Shown: in pieces, positions 17,414-26,034 of the stretch
Numbering within the stretch: position 1 is the first letter of the stretch
How the letters are laid out: every line of letters starts with the position of its first letter
Origin: Bradyrhizobium stylosanthis
GTDB lineage: Bacteria; Pseudomonadota; Alphaproteobacteria; Rhizobiales; Xanthobacteraceae
Assembly: GCF_001641335.1 (NCBI RefSeq)
Contig: NZ_LVEM01000008.1
Location: forward strand, 1 to 64,000
Length of the DNA stretch: 64,000 nucleotides
Reading direction: 5' to 3'
Program-made: the position numbers and the translations under genes
The notes under the pieces: generated by a model
The model's database searches: none
Told to the model about the DNA's origin: nothing
Seen by the model: the letters and a program-made list of their open reading frames with translations, nothing else

Positions 17414-20314
17414 ATGTCAGGGATGCTGGTCGGTGAATTGATCCTCTGGCTGATCGTCGCGATCATCGTGATCGTGGTCGGTGTCTACATCGTGAACTGG
17501 CTCTACCACCGCTCCTCAAAGGAGACCTCGTTCGTCCGGACCGGCTTCCTCGGCGAGCGCGTGGTGATCAATGGCGGCGCCTTCGTGCTGCCGTTCATCC
17601 ACGACTACACGCCGGTCAACATGAACGTGCTGCCGATGGGCATCGTGCGTTCGCGGCAGGATGCCGTGATCACCCGCGACCGTATGCGCGTCGACATCGA
17701 GGCCGACTTCTATGTCCGGGTGCAGCCCACCCGCGAAGCCGTCTCCATCGCGGCAGCCACGCTGGGCCGCCGAACCATGGAACCGGGACAGCTCCACGCC
17801 CTCCTCGCCGGCAAGTTCATCTCCGCGATCCGTTCGGTCGCCTCGGAAATGACCATGGAGGAGATGCACGAGCGTCGCGGCGAGTATGTCGCGCGGGTCA
17901 AGACCAACGCGGCCGAAGCTCTCGCCCAGAACGGCCTCGAGTTGGAATCGGTCGCGATCACCGATCTCGACCAGACCGACCTCGAGTTCTTCAACCCGTC
18001 GAACCGGTTCGACGCTGAAGGCCTCACCCGCCTGATGGAAGACATCGAGGCGAAGCGGAAGGTCCGTAACGACATCGAGCAGGACTCGATGATCAAGATC
18101 CGTTCACGCAACTTGGAAGCCGAGCGGCAGGCACTCGAGATCGAGCGCGAGAGCGAGACCGCGCGCCTCGAGCAGGAGCGCGACATCGAGATGCGCCGTG
18201 CGCTTCAGCGCACCGAAGTCGCCCGCGAACGAGCCCTGCGCGAGACCGAGGCCGAGCAGGCGCAGATCTCGGCGCGCGAAGCCATCGAGCGCGCCCGCAT
18301 CGCCAACGACCAGGCCATTGCGGAAGCCCGCATCGCCTCCGAGCGCGAAACCCGCCAGAAGGAGATCGAGCGCACCCGGACCATCGAGGAGAAGGAGCTG
18401 CTGGCGCGCGAGGAGATCGAGAAGACTCGGATCGCCAACCAGCGCTCGATCGACACCACCCGCATTGCCAGCGAACGCGAGGTCCGCCAGCGCGAGATCG
18501 AGCGCATGCGCACGGTGGAGGAAGCCGAGATTGCCGCCCGCGAAGCCATCGAGAAGGCCCGCATCCAGCAGGACCGGGTCGTCACCGACGCCCGTATCGC
18601 CAACGAGGAGGAGACCCGGCGCCGCGAGATCGAGCGCACCCGCGCCGTGGACGAAGCCGAGATTGCCGCGCGCGAGGCGACCGAGAAGGCCCGTATCGTG
18701 CAGACCATGACGGTCAATGTCGAGCGAATCTCCTCGGACGAGCGCACCCGCGCGCTGGAGATCCAGCAGGTTCGCACCATCCAGGAGGCCGAGATCGAGG
18801 CCCAGCGCGCGGTCGAGGCCGCCCGCATCGCACGCGAGCGGACGCTGGCAGCAGAGCGCATCGCCGCCGAGCAGAACACCCGGCAGCTCGAGATCGAGCG
18901 CAACCAGACGCTCGACGTCGCCGGCATCACGGCCCGTGAAGCAACGGAAGCCTCCCGCATCGCGCAGGAGGAGCGCGTGCGCTCGCTCGAGATCGCGCGC
19001 AACCGCGCCGTCGAGGAAGCCGACATCGCCTCGCGCGAAGCGATCGAGGCGGCGCGCATCGCCCAGGAGAAGGCGGTCGCAGCCGAGCGCATCCAGGCCG
19101 ACCGGGAGACCAAGGCGCTCGAGATCGAGCGGACCGGCGTTCTGGAAGCGGCCGAACTGAAGCGGCGCGACGCCGTCGAGCGCCAGCGCATCACGGTCGA
19201 TCTGGCGCTCGAGGCCGAGCGCATCAACTCCTCCAAGAAGCGCGAAGTCCTCAACATCGAGCAGAAGAAGGCCGTCGAGATCGCGGACGAGGACCGCGTC
19301 ATCGCCCTCTCCACCAAGCGCTCCGAACGCATCGACGCCGACCGCCAGGTCAAGCAGGCCGAGATCGTCGCGCGCAAGGAGGTAGAGACGACCGACGTCT
19401 CGCGCGAGCAGGCACTGGAGGCCGCCCGCATCGAACGTCGCCGCGCCATCGAGCAACTCGAGGTCGCACGCGTGCAATCCCTGCAGGAAGCCGAGATCGC
19501 CTCCCGCGAGGAGGTCGAGCGCGCCCGGATCGCCTCCGACCGCGGTCTCGACGAAGCCCGCATCGGCCGCGAACGCGAGCTGCGCAAGCTCGAGGTCAAT
19601 CGCGAGAAGGACGTCGAGACGGTGCTGATGGAGAAGGCCATCGCCATCCATCAGAAGTCGCTGGAGGAGTCGGCCGCGCGCGCCGCCGCCGAGGAAGCAC
19701 GGATACGTGCGACCGAAGCCGCCGAGCGTGTCGTCACCGCCCGCGAGAGCGAGATCGCCAAGCGCCGCAAGAACGTCGAGGTCCTGCTGGCCGAGAAACA
19801 GGCCGAGGAGACCCGCATCGCGGCCGAGGCCGAGCGCGTGCGCGCCGCGGTCGAGGCGGAGGCGCAGCGCATGCTCAACGAGGCCGAGAACGTACTAACG
19901 GATCAGGCACGCTACTCGCTGTTCCGCCGCAAGCTGCTCGACCGCATCGAAGGCATCGTGCGCGAGAGCGTCAAGCCGATGGAGAAGATCGAGGGCATCC
20001 GCATCCTCCAGGTCGACGGCCTCAACGGCAACGGACATGGCGGCGGCAACGGCGGCCGCAGTGCCACCGACGAGGTGATCGACTCCGCCCTGCGCTACCG
20101 TGTCCAGGCGCCCCTGATCGACTCCATCCTGTCGGACATCGGCGTCGAAGGCGGCAGCCTCGCCAAGATGCCCGGCCTGATCCGCGAGGCCCGCGACATG
20201 CAGGGTATCAAGGATTCCGCGCGCAAGAGCGGCGGTGGCGACAAGCCTGCCGCCCCGCCCGCCGCCGAGGGCGGTGAGCCGCCAGCCGAGCGCGGTCCGC
20301 GGAAGAAGAGCTGA
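17414..20314 (+). CDS. Giant flotillin/SPFH-family membrane protein with long coiled coil
   Basis: 966 residues, more than twice a normal flotillin. An N-terminal membrane helix (about 5-30) is followed by an SPFH/PHB domain (about 35-235; VVINGGAFVLPFIHDYTPV, then MRVDIEADFYVRV). From about residue 287 an uninterrupted Glu/Arg/Ala-rich coiled coil made of 44-residue units extends past residue 600 and grades into ordinary coiled coil to about 840. The C-terminus is glycine-rich (NGHGGGNGG), then a short helical part and a Pro/Lys tail. The ATG at 17414 follows GAGGGAGG and begins directly before the membrane helix, so it is preferred over an upstream start at 17288 inside the previous gene. 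It would form inner-membrane microdomain scaffolds; its place in a catabolic operon is unusual. Confidence 0.88.
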   Translation: MSGMLVGELILWLIVAIIVIVVGVYIVNWLYHRSSKETSFVRTGFLGERVVINGGAFVLPFIHDYTPVNMNVLPMGIVRSRQDAVITRDRMRVDIEADFYVRVQPTREAVSIAAATLGRRTMEPGQLHALLAGKFISAIRSVASEMTMEEMHERRGEYVARVKTNAAEALAQNGLELESVAITDLDQTDLEFFNPSNRFDAEGLTRLMEDIEAKRKVRNDIEQDSMIKIRSRNLEAERQALEIERESETARLEQERDIEMRRALQRTEVARERALRETEAEQAQISAREAIERARIANDQAIAEARIASERETRQKEIERTRTIEEKELLAREEIEKTRIANQRSIDTTRIASEREVRQREIERMRTVEEAEIAAREAIEKARIQQDRVVTDARIANEEETRRREIERTRAVDEAEIAAREATEKARIVQTMTVNVERISSDERTRALEIQQVRTIQEAEIEAQRAVEAARIARERTLAAERIAAEQNTRQLEIERNQTLDVAGITAREATEASRIAQEERVRSLEIARNRAVEEADIASREAIEAARIAQEKAVAAERIQADRETKALEIERTGVLEAAELKRRDAVERQRITVDLALEAERINSSKKREVLNIEQKKAVEIADEDRVIALSTKRSERIDADRQVKQAEIVARKEVETTDVSREQALEAARIERRRAIEQLEVARVQSLQEAEIASREEVERARIASDRGLDEARIGRERELRKLEVNREKDVETVLMEKAIAIHQKSLEESAARAAAEEARIRATEAAERVVTARESEIAKRRKNVEVLLAEKQAEETRIAAEAERVRAAVEAEAQRMLNEAENVLTDQARYSLFRRKLLDRIEGIVRESVKPMEKIEGIRILQVDGLNGNGHGGGNGGRSATDEVIDSALRYRVQAPLIDSILSDIGVEGGSLAKMPGLIREARDMQGIKDSARKSGGGDKPAAPPAAEGGEPPAERGPRKKS
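18272..19163 (+). repeat. 44-residue (132-bp) hendecad coiled-coil repeats in flotillin
   Basis: Units begin at 18272, 18404, 18536, 18668 and 18800 with exactly 132-bp spacing, each starting AREAIEKARI or close to it. A 99-bp (33-residue) unit starts at 18932 and another 132-bp unit at 19031. Both 44 and 33 are multiples of 11, so the array is a hendecad coiled coil. DNA copies have diverged, so this is an old protein repeat and not a recent tandem array. Confidence 0.8.
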
Positions 20315-20324
20315 GGTCTGAACC

Positions 20325-20762
20325 ATGGCCCGCGTCTACGTCTCCACCGTCGTCAACGCCCGCAACGATCGGGTCTGGGCGCGGGTGCGCGATTTCAACG
20401 GCCTGCCGAACTGGCATCCGGCCATCGCCGAAAGCCGGATCGAGGGTGGCGAACCCTCGGACAAGATCGGCTGTGTGCGAGATTTTCGCCTGCGCAACGG
20501 CGACCGCATCCGCGAGAAGCTCTTGGGGCTCTCCGACTACGACATGTTCTGCACTTACGCGATCCTGGAATCGCCGATGGGCGTCGAGAACTACGTCGCG
20601 ACCCTCAGGCTGACGCCCGTCACCGACGGCGATCAGACCTTCATGGAATGGAGCGCGGAATTCGACTGCGCGCCGGAGCGGGAGACCGAGCTCGTCAACA
20701 ACATCGGCGGCGGTGTGTTCCAGGGCGGCTTCGACGCGTTGAAGCGCGTGTTTGGAGGCTAG
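20325..20762 (+). CDS. SRPBCC-family protein (CoxG/polyketide-cyclase-like), copy 1
   Basis: 145 residues with the START/Bet v1-type SRPBCC fold: an N-terminal strand with NARNDRVWARVRDF, then GLPNWHPAIAES and the DKIGCVRDFRLRNG hairpin. It has no signal peptide or membrane segment. The next gene is a clear paralogue. CoxG, which helps membrane-anchor CO dehydrogenase, belongs to this superfamily, and here too the genes precede a molybdenum hydroxylase. A ligand-binding or small-molecule cyclase/hydrolase role is the alternative. Confidence 0.82.
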   Translation: MARVYVSTVVNARNDRVWARVRDFNGLPNWHPAIAESRIEGGEPSDKIGCVRDFRLRNGDRIREKLLGLSDYDMFCTYAILESPMGVENYVATLRLTPVTDGDQTFMEWSAEFDCAPERETELVNNIGGGVFQGGFDALKRVFGG

Positions 20763-20764
20763 CC

Positions 20765-21208
20765 ATGCCGCATGTGGTCAAGAGCACGATCCTGGACGCG
20801 CCGACCGAGGCGGTGTGGAATGTGCTGCGCGATTTCAACGGGCACGATCACTGGCATCCGGCAGTAGCTACGTCCTCCATCGAACGCGCGCAATCCGCCG
20901 ACAAGATCGGCTGTGTCCGGCGGTTCAAGCTCAAGGACGGCTCCGAGCTGCGCGAGCAGTTGCTGGCGCTGTCCGACCTCGAACAGACCTTCAGCTATTG
21001 CCTGCTCGATACACCGATCCCGATGTTCAACTACGTCGCCCATGTCCGGCTGCTGCCGGTCACCGACGGCGACCGCACCTTTTGGCACTGGGAGTCGCGG
21101 TTCACGACGAGATCGGAAGACCGGGACCGCATCACCCACATGGTCGCCGAAGACATTTACCAGGCCGGGTTCGAAGCGATCCGCCGCCATCTGAAGGAGG
21201 CCGCCTAG
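20765..21208 (+). CDS. SRPBCC-family protein (CoxG/polyketide-cyclase-like), copy 2
   Basis: 147 residues, a tandem paralogue of the previous gene. Both share RDFNG, WHPA, DKIGCVR, the LREQLLALSD-type helix and the PVTDGD turn. The ATG at 20765 is two bases after the preceding stop, and the hydroxylase FAD subunit starts immediately after its own stop (21209). Pairing suggests a heterodimer or two binding roles around the hydroxylase. Confidence 0.82.
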   Translation: MPHVVKSTILDAPTEAVWNVLRDFNGHDHWHPAVATSSIERAQSADKIGCVRRFKLKDGSELREQLLALSDLEQTFSYCLLDTPIPMFNYVAHVRLLPVTDGDRTFWHWESRFTTRSEDRDRITHMVAEDIYQAGFEAIRRHLKEAA

Positions 21209-22027
21209 ATGGCCGTGACAGTGAAAACCTTTGCGAGCGCCAGCGAGGCGGCCGGGGCGCTGTCCTCGGACCGCAGCGCCCGCTATCTGGGCGGCGGCAC
21301 GCTGGTGATGCGGGCGCTGAACGAAGGCGATGTCTCGATTTCGACCGTCGTCCGCGCGCAGGACCAGGCGCTGACCCGGATCGATGCGTCCGGCCCGCGC
21401 GTGGTGCTGGGCGCCGGTGTTACTTTTGCGCGCGTGCTCGCCGAACGCGATCTCGCCTTCCTGCACGGCCCTGCCCGCTCGATCGGCGGCCCCGCCGTAC
21501 GCAATATGGGGACCGTCGGCGGCAATCTGTTTGCGCCAAGTCCCTACGGCGATTTCACCGTGGCGCTGCTCGCGCTCGACGCCACCGTCGCCGTGCAAGG
21601 CGGCTTCGGCACCCGCGACATCCCGATCGAGGAGTTTTTGCAGGCGCGCGACCGGCAGGCCGGCACGCTGGTGCTGTCGGTGTCCTGCACTCGGCCGGCC
21701 AGCAGCGAGGCCTTTCGCTATCGCAAGATCGCCCGCATCAAGCCGAAGGGCGGCGCGGTGATCACGCTGGCGGCGCACCTGCCCGTTACCGGCGGACGGA
21801 TTGCAGGCGCACGGATCGCACTGGGTTCGATGGCCCCGACGCAGATCCGCGCAAGGGCAGCGGAACGGGCGTTGGAGGGGCGTTCACTGGATGCCGCGAC
21901 CATCGCGGCTGCCGCGTCCGCGGCGAGCGAGGGAACATCACCGTCCGACAACGCACTGGGCAGCGCCTGGTATCGCCGCGAGATCGTCGGCGTGCATCTG
22001 CGGCGTCTGCTGTCGGGACAGGAATAG
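21209..22027 (+). CDS. Molybdenum hydroxylase FAD-binding subunit (CoxM/XdhB type)
   Basis: 272 residues. The first FAD motif is YLGGGTLVM (about 29-37), and the second is GGPAVRNMGTVGGNLFAPSP, followed by the CO_deh_flav_C domain (about 170-270). It transfers electrons from the Fe-S subunit through FAD to an acceptor. The order M-S-L matches cox-type hydroxylase operons. Its start abuts the SRPBCC gene. Confidence 0.9.
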   Translation: MAVTVKTFASASEAAGALSSDRSARYLGGGTLVMRALNEGDVSISTVVRAQDQALTRIDASGPRVVLGAGVTFARVLAERDLAFLHGPARSIGGPAVRNMGTVGGNLFAPSPYGDFTVALLALDATVAVQGGFGTRDIPIEEFLQARDRQAGTLVLSVSCTRPASSEAFRYRKIARIKPKGGAVITLAAHLPVTGGRIAGARIALGSMAPTQIRARAAERALEGRSLDAATIAAAASAASEGTSPSDNALGSAWYRREIVGVHLRRLLSGQE

Positions 22028-22033
22028 AGCGCC

Positions 22034-22510
22034 ATGTCGAAAATTCCACTTCAGTTCCGCCACAACGGTCGCGACGTCGCGATCTTCGTCGATGGAGGCA
22101 CCAATCTGCTGGTCGCTCTGCGCGAGCTGATCGGCGACATGACGCCGAAATTTGGCTGCGGCCAGGGCGGCTGCGGCACCTGCAGTGTCCTGGTTGACGG
22201 CGAGCTGCACCTTTCCTGCCTGACGCTCGCCGAGACGGTCGCGGGCCGCTCGGTCGAGACGCTCGACGGGCTGAAGCAGGGCCCGAACCTGCATCCGCTG
22301 CAACGCGCCTTCGCCGACCATTTCGCCGCCCAATGCGGCTATTGCACGCCGGGCATGCTGATGGCCGCGAAGGCCCTGCTCGATCGCAACCCCTCGCCCA
22401 GCCGCGACGAGGTCGTCGAGGCGATCTCCGGCAACATCTGCCGCTGCACCGGCTACGAGCCGATCGTCAATGCCATCCTCGCCGCCGCCGGCGGCCGGAT
22501 CAGCGCGTAA
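22034..22510 (+). CDS. Molybdenum hydroxylase 2Fe-2S subunit (CoxS type)
   Basis: 158 residues. The plant-ferredoxin-type cluster is ligated by GCGQGGCGTCSV with a downstream LSCL, and the second, helical cluster by CGYCTPGM and ICRCTGYEPI. All eight cysteines are present. It relays electrons from the molybdenum centre to the FAD subunit. Length and motif spacing are normal. Confidence 0.93.
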   Translation: MSKIPLQFRHNGRDVAIFVDGGTNLLVALRELIGDMTPKFGCGQGGCGTCSVLVDGELHLSCLTLAETVAGRSVETLDGLKQGPNLHPLQRAFADHFAAQCGYCTPGMLMAAKALLDRNPSPSRDEVVEAISGNICRCTGYEPIVNAILAAAGGRISA

Positions 22511-22522
22511 GGGAACGCGACC

Positions 22523-24118
22523 ATGCTGGAACTGCGCAAGGACATTTTTGCCGATGAGCGCGACGACAATCTGAAGGAGATCGGCAAGGGCACCCAGCGC
22601 CAGGACATGCTCGGCCATGTCACCGGCACGTCCAGCTATTTCAACGATCACAAACTTCAGGGCATGCTGCACCTGAAAGTCGTGCGCTCGACGCACGCCC
22701 ATGCAAGGCTTCGGCGCATCGACACCACCGAGGCCGAGCGCTCGGCCGGCGTACGGCGCATCATCCGCGGGGCGGACGTGCCGCGCAACCTCAACACGCT
22801 GCTGAGCCTGATCAACTTCGGCAAGGACGACGAGCCCTCGCTTGCTGTCGACAAGGTCCGCTACAAGGGCGAGCCGATCCTCGCCATCGTCGCCGACAGC
22901 GAGCGCGAGGCCTTCGAAGCGATCGCAAAGGTCAAAGTCGACTACGAACCGCTGCCGACCGTGTTCGACGTCGAGGACGCGCTGAAGCCGGGCGCCCCCG
23001 TTGTCAACGAGACCTATCCCAAGAACACCTTCACCTACCACGAGACCTACGACCACCAGCGCCTGCGCTTCGGCGATGCCGATGCGGCGCTCGCGACCGC
23101 CGAGCATGTGCTCGAGCAGCGCTACCAGATGTCCCCGATCGAGCACGCACCGACCGAGACCAACGGCGCGATCGCAGCGCCCGACACCAACGGCCGTTAC
23201 GTCGTCTACACCTCGACCCAGGCGCTGTTCTTCTCGGTCGACACCTGCGCCAAGATTTTGGACGTCCCCTCCAACACTTTCCACTTCATCGGCGGCACCG
23301 TCGGCGGCGGTTTCGGCGGCAAGGTGGACACTCTGACCGAGCCACTCGCGATCCTCGGCGCGATGCTGACCGGGCGGCCTGTGCGCTACGTGTTCGGGCG
23401 CGAGGAGGAGATGCAATACGGCCCGCCGCGCGGCGCCGAACGCATCTACATCAAGGACGGCGTGATGCGCGACGGCCGCATCGTCGCGCGCAAGATCCGC
23501 GCCTATTTCGACAGCGGGGCCTATACGCGGCTGTCGAGCTATGCCGCCGTGAAATGCGCCGCGCATCTTCCGGGCCCCTACACCATCCCGAACGTCTATG
23601 GCGACGTCTACTGCGTCTTCACAAACCGTACACCGGCCACCGCCATGCGCGGCTTCGGCGTCACCGCGATGGATTTCGCGATCGAATGCCAGATGGACAA
23701 GTTGGCCAATCTCGTCGGCATGGACCCCATGGAGTTCCGCATCCTCAACGCCTATCGCGACGGCGACATGAAGGCGCACCGGCGCGAGGCCAAGAACACC
23801 GCATTGATCGAATGCGTGCAGGTCGCCGCCGAGAAGGCAAAGTGGCCGATCCGCGACGAGTTCAAGCGCGCCTCCTCGCGCAAGGACGGCGGCGGCAGCC
23901 GCGCCGCGATCCCCGCGACGCCGACGGATTCTTCGCGCGCGAGACCGACTGCACCGGTCCAGCAGCGCACCAGCTATGACCGGCTTCCGCCAACCGTGAC
24001 CCGCGAACCGCCGCGCGATCCGCCTCCACCCGCACCGCCTCCGCCGCCGCCCCGCCCGGCTGCCCCGTCGCACGGGGCGACCCGCTTCTCGTCCGTGTTC
24101 GGAACAAGGAGACGTTGA
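22523..24118 (+). CDS. Molybdenum hydroxylase large subunit, N-terminal half
   Basis: 531 residues covering the first half of a CoxL/XdhC-type molybdopterin subunit. The Ald_Xan_dh_C domain lies at about 30-140, then the first molybdopterin-binding part with GGTVGGGFGGK (about 257-267) and the active-site-loop motif TAMRGFGVTAMDFAIE. The loop is not the AYRCSFR of true CO dehydrogenase, so an aldehyde or N-heterocycle substrate is more likely. The protein then leaves the family alignment and ends in a proline-rich tail (a run of PPPPAPPPPPPRP) and RFSSVFGTRRR. The catalytic half is the next gene. Confidence 0.88.
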   Translation: MLELRKDIFADERDDNLKEIGKGTQRQDMLGHVTGTSSYFNDHKLQGMLHLKVVRSTHAHARLRRIDTTEAERSAGVRRIIRGADVPRNLNTLLSLINFGKDDEPSLAVDKVRYKGEPILAIVADSEREAFEAIAKVKVDYEPLPTVFDVEDALKPGAPVVNETYPKNTFTYHETYDHQRLRFGDADAALATAEHVLEQRYQMSPIEHAPTETNGAIAAPDTNGRYVVYTSTQALFFSVDTCAKILDVPSNTFHFIGGTVGGGFGGKVDTLTEPLAILGAMLTGRPVRYVFGREEEMQYGPPRGAERIYIKDGVMRDGRIVARKIRAYFDSGAYTRLSSYAAVKCAAHLPGPYTIPNVYGDVYCVFTNRTPATAMRGFGVTAMDFAIECQMDKLANLVGMDPMEFRILNAYRDGDMKAHRREAKNTALIECVQVAAEKAKWPIRDEFKRASSRKDGGGSRAAIPATPTDSSRARPTAPVQQRTSYDRLPPTVTREPPRDPPPPAPPPPPPRPAAPSHGATRFSSVFGTRRR

Positions 24119-24119
24119 G

Positions 24120-25142
24120 ATGACCAGGCATCGCGGACGCGGCATGGCGTCGATCAACTATCCCATCGGCATGAATCTCGGAGGTGATCCGAGCCAGGCG
24201 CTGGTGCATTCCAACCCGAGCGGCAAGTTCACGGTGGCGCTGTCGTCGATCGATCTCGGCCAGGGTATGAAGTCGGTGACGCGGCAGATCTGCGCGGAGA
24301 CCTTGGGCGTGCCTGTCGAGGACGTCTATGTCGACACGGCAGACTCCGACACCGGCCCGCATTGCATGGGCTCGTTCGCCTCCCGCGGCACCCACCGCGT
24401 CGGTAACGCCGTGATGGCTGCTGCCCGCGAGGCGCGCGGCGTGATGATGGAAGCCGCGGCCGAGGAGCTGGAAGTCAACGCCGCCGATCTCGAAACCGAC
24501 GGCCGCGGCAACATCCACGTCAAGGGCGCGCCGCACCGCTCGATTTCGACCAAGGACGTCGCGATCGCCGCGCAGTTCAAGCAAGGCAAGACCATCTCCG
24601 GCCGCGGCATCTTCCTTGTGCCACTGTCCGACGTCGACCCTGAAACTGGCGAGATGTCGCCGGCGACCTGCTACGCGCACGCCTGCCTTGTCGCCGAGGT
24701 CGAAGTCGACGACGAGACCGGCGAGGTTGCGATGGTCCGGATGGATTCCGCCTATGAGCTCGGCCGCGCCCTCAACCCGCGCCTGGTCGAGCAGCAGCTT
24801 GTCGGCGGCGCCTGGATGGGCGTCAGCCACGCGCTCTACGAGACGCCGGAGCCGTACTATCCCGAGCCGATTCACGGTCCCCGCGACTTCGTCGAATATC
24901 TGATGCCCGGTCCCGGCGACATCTGCCCGCACGATATTGCCGTGCTGGAGCGCCCTGCCCCCGACGGTCCGTTCGGTGCCAAGGGCCCGGGCGAGATGTG
25001 CGCCAATCCGGTGCTGCCGGCCGTTGCGAACGCGATCTTCAACGCGGTCGGCGTGCGCATCGACGATCTGCCGATCACGCCGGAAAAGGTGCTGCGGGCG
25101 ATCAAGAGCCAGGGCGGCGCGCGGCCGCAGGCGCGGCGCTGA
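24120..25142 (+). CDS. Molybdenum hydroxylase large subunit, C-terminal half
   Basis: 340 residues beginning with RHRGRGMASINYPIGMNLGG, which corresponds to the middle of an intact large subunit. It carries the second molybdopterin-binding domain and the catalytic glutamate in GAKGPGEMCANP (about residues 284-295). Its ATG lies one base after the stop of the first half. The two together (871 residues) exceed a normal single subunit by the proline-rich segment. All motifs are intact, so this looks like a working split protein and not a pseudogene. Confidence 0.87.
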   Translation: MTRHRGRGMASINYPIGMNLGGDPSQALVHSNPSGKFTVALSSIDLGQGMKSVTRQICAETLGVPVEDVYVDTADSDTGPHCMGSFASRGTHRVGNAVMAAAREARGVMMEAAAEELEVNAADLETDGRGNIHVKGAPHRSISTKDVAIAAQFKQGKTISGRGIFLVPLSDVDPETGEMSPATCYAHACLVAEVEVDDETGEVAMVRMDSAYELGRALNPRLVEQQLVGGAWMGVSHALYETPEPYYPEPIHGPRDFVEYLMPGPGDICPHDIAVLERPAPDGPFGAKGPGEMCANPVLPAVANAIFNAVGVRIDDLPITPEKVLRAIKSQGGARPQARR

Positions 25143-25152
25143 AGGAGACGCC

Positions 25153-26034
25153 GTGGCCGTTCGCAGCAACATCGTCGGCATCGACAGTCCGGAGGCGCTG
25201 GAGAAGGCGCTGCGGGCCGCCTATTACCTCGCCGACGAAGGGCTTGCGACGGCTGCCTATCTCGGCCTCGCGCTCGGCAAGCCGCTGCTCCTGGAAGGCG
25301 CGCCGGGCGTCGGCAAGACCGAAGCGGCCAAGGCCATCGCCGCCGTGCTCGGCCGGCAGTTGATCCGCCTGCAATGCTATGAGGGCATCGACGCGTCCGC
25401 GGCACTCTACGAATGGAACTACCCGCGCCAGATGCTCGCGATCCGCCAGGCCGGCGACGACAGCATCGACATTTATGGCGAGACCTTCCTGATCGAGCGA
25501 CCGATGCTGGCGGCGCTGCGCGCGCCTGACTCCACCGTGCTGCTGATCGACGAGATCGACCGCGCCGATCAGGAGTTCGAGGCGTTCCTGCTCGAATTCC
25601 TCTCTGACTTCCAGATCTCCATCCCCGAACGCGGCACGGTGCGTGCCGCCGAACGTCCGGTCGTCGTGCTGACCTCGAACCGGACGCGCGATCTGCACGA
25701 GGCGCTGCGGCGCCGCTGCGTCTATCACTGGATCGACTATCCCACCGCGGAGCGCGAAGCGCGGATCATCATGATGCGCGCCTCCAGCGTCGCCGAAGCC
25801 ACGGCCCGCGCCGTCGTCGCAGCCGTCGAGAAGCTGAGACGCGAGCCGTTGAGCAAGGCGCCCGGCATTGCCGAGGCCGTCGACTGGGCCGAGGCCGCGA
25901 CACTGCTCAACAAGGGCGGTGCGCGCTGGCCTGATGCCTTCAAGCGGTCCATCGGCGTGGCGTTGAAGGACGAGGAGGACCTGCACTTCATCGCGCCGCG
26001 CCTCGATGCCATGCTCGCGGAGGCGACCGCATGA
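25153..26034 (+). CDS. MoxR-family AAA ATPase (CoxD-like)
   Basis: 293 residues starting at GTG 25153, ten bases after the hydroxylase. Walker A is GAPGVGKTEAAK, Walker B LLIDEIDRAD, and sensor 1 is in VVVLTSNRTRD with RRRC as arginine finger region. CoxD-type ATPases help mature the molybdenum-copper site of CO dehydrogenase; here the partner would be the split hydroxylase. It overlaps the VWA gene by four bases, the usual MoxR-VWA arrangement. Confidence 0.9.
   Translation: MAVRSNIVGIDSPEALEKALRAAYYLADEGLATAAYLGLALGKPLLLEGAPGVGKTEAAKAIAAVLGRQLIRLQCYEGIDASAALYEWNYPRQMLAIRQAGDDSIDIYGETFLIERPMLAALRAPDSTVLLIDEIDRADQEFEAFLLEFLSDFQISIPERGTVRAAERPVVVLTSNRTRDLHEALRRRCVYHWIDYPTAEREARIIMMRASSVAEATARAVVAAVEKLRREPLSKAPGIAEAVDWAEAATLLNKGGARWPDAFKRSIGVALKDEEDLHFIAPRLDAMLAEATA

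Noticed and set aside
18104..19651. 515-codon reverse open frame opposite the flotillin coiled coil
   Set aside because: The forward repeat forces a repetitive reverse translation; the forward strand has the SPFH domain and clear coiled-coil phase.
24000..24118. Frameshift or pseudogene at the hydroxylase break
   Set aside because: Both halves keep all motifs, each has its own start or stop in a normal position, and the proline-rich tail has the same base use as its neighbours.
22523..25142. True CO dehydrogenase (CoxL form I)
   Set aside because: The active-site loop is AMRGFG and not AYRCSFR, so despite CoxD, CoxE and CoxG-like neighbours CO is unlikely to be the substrate.
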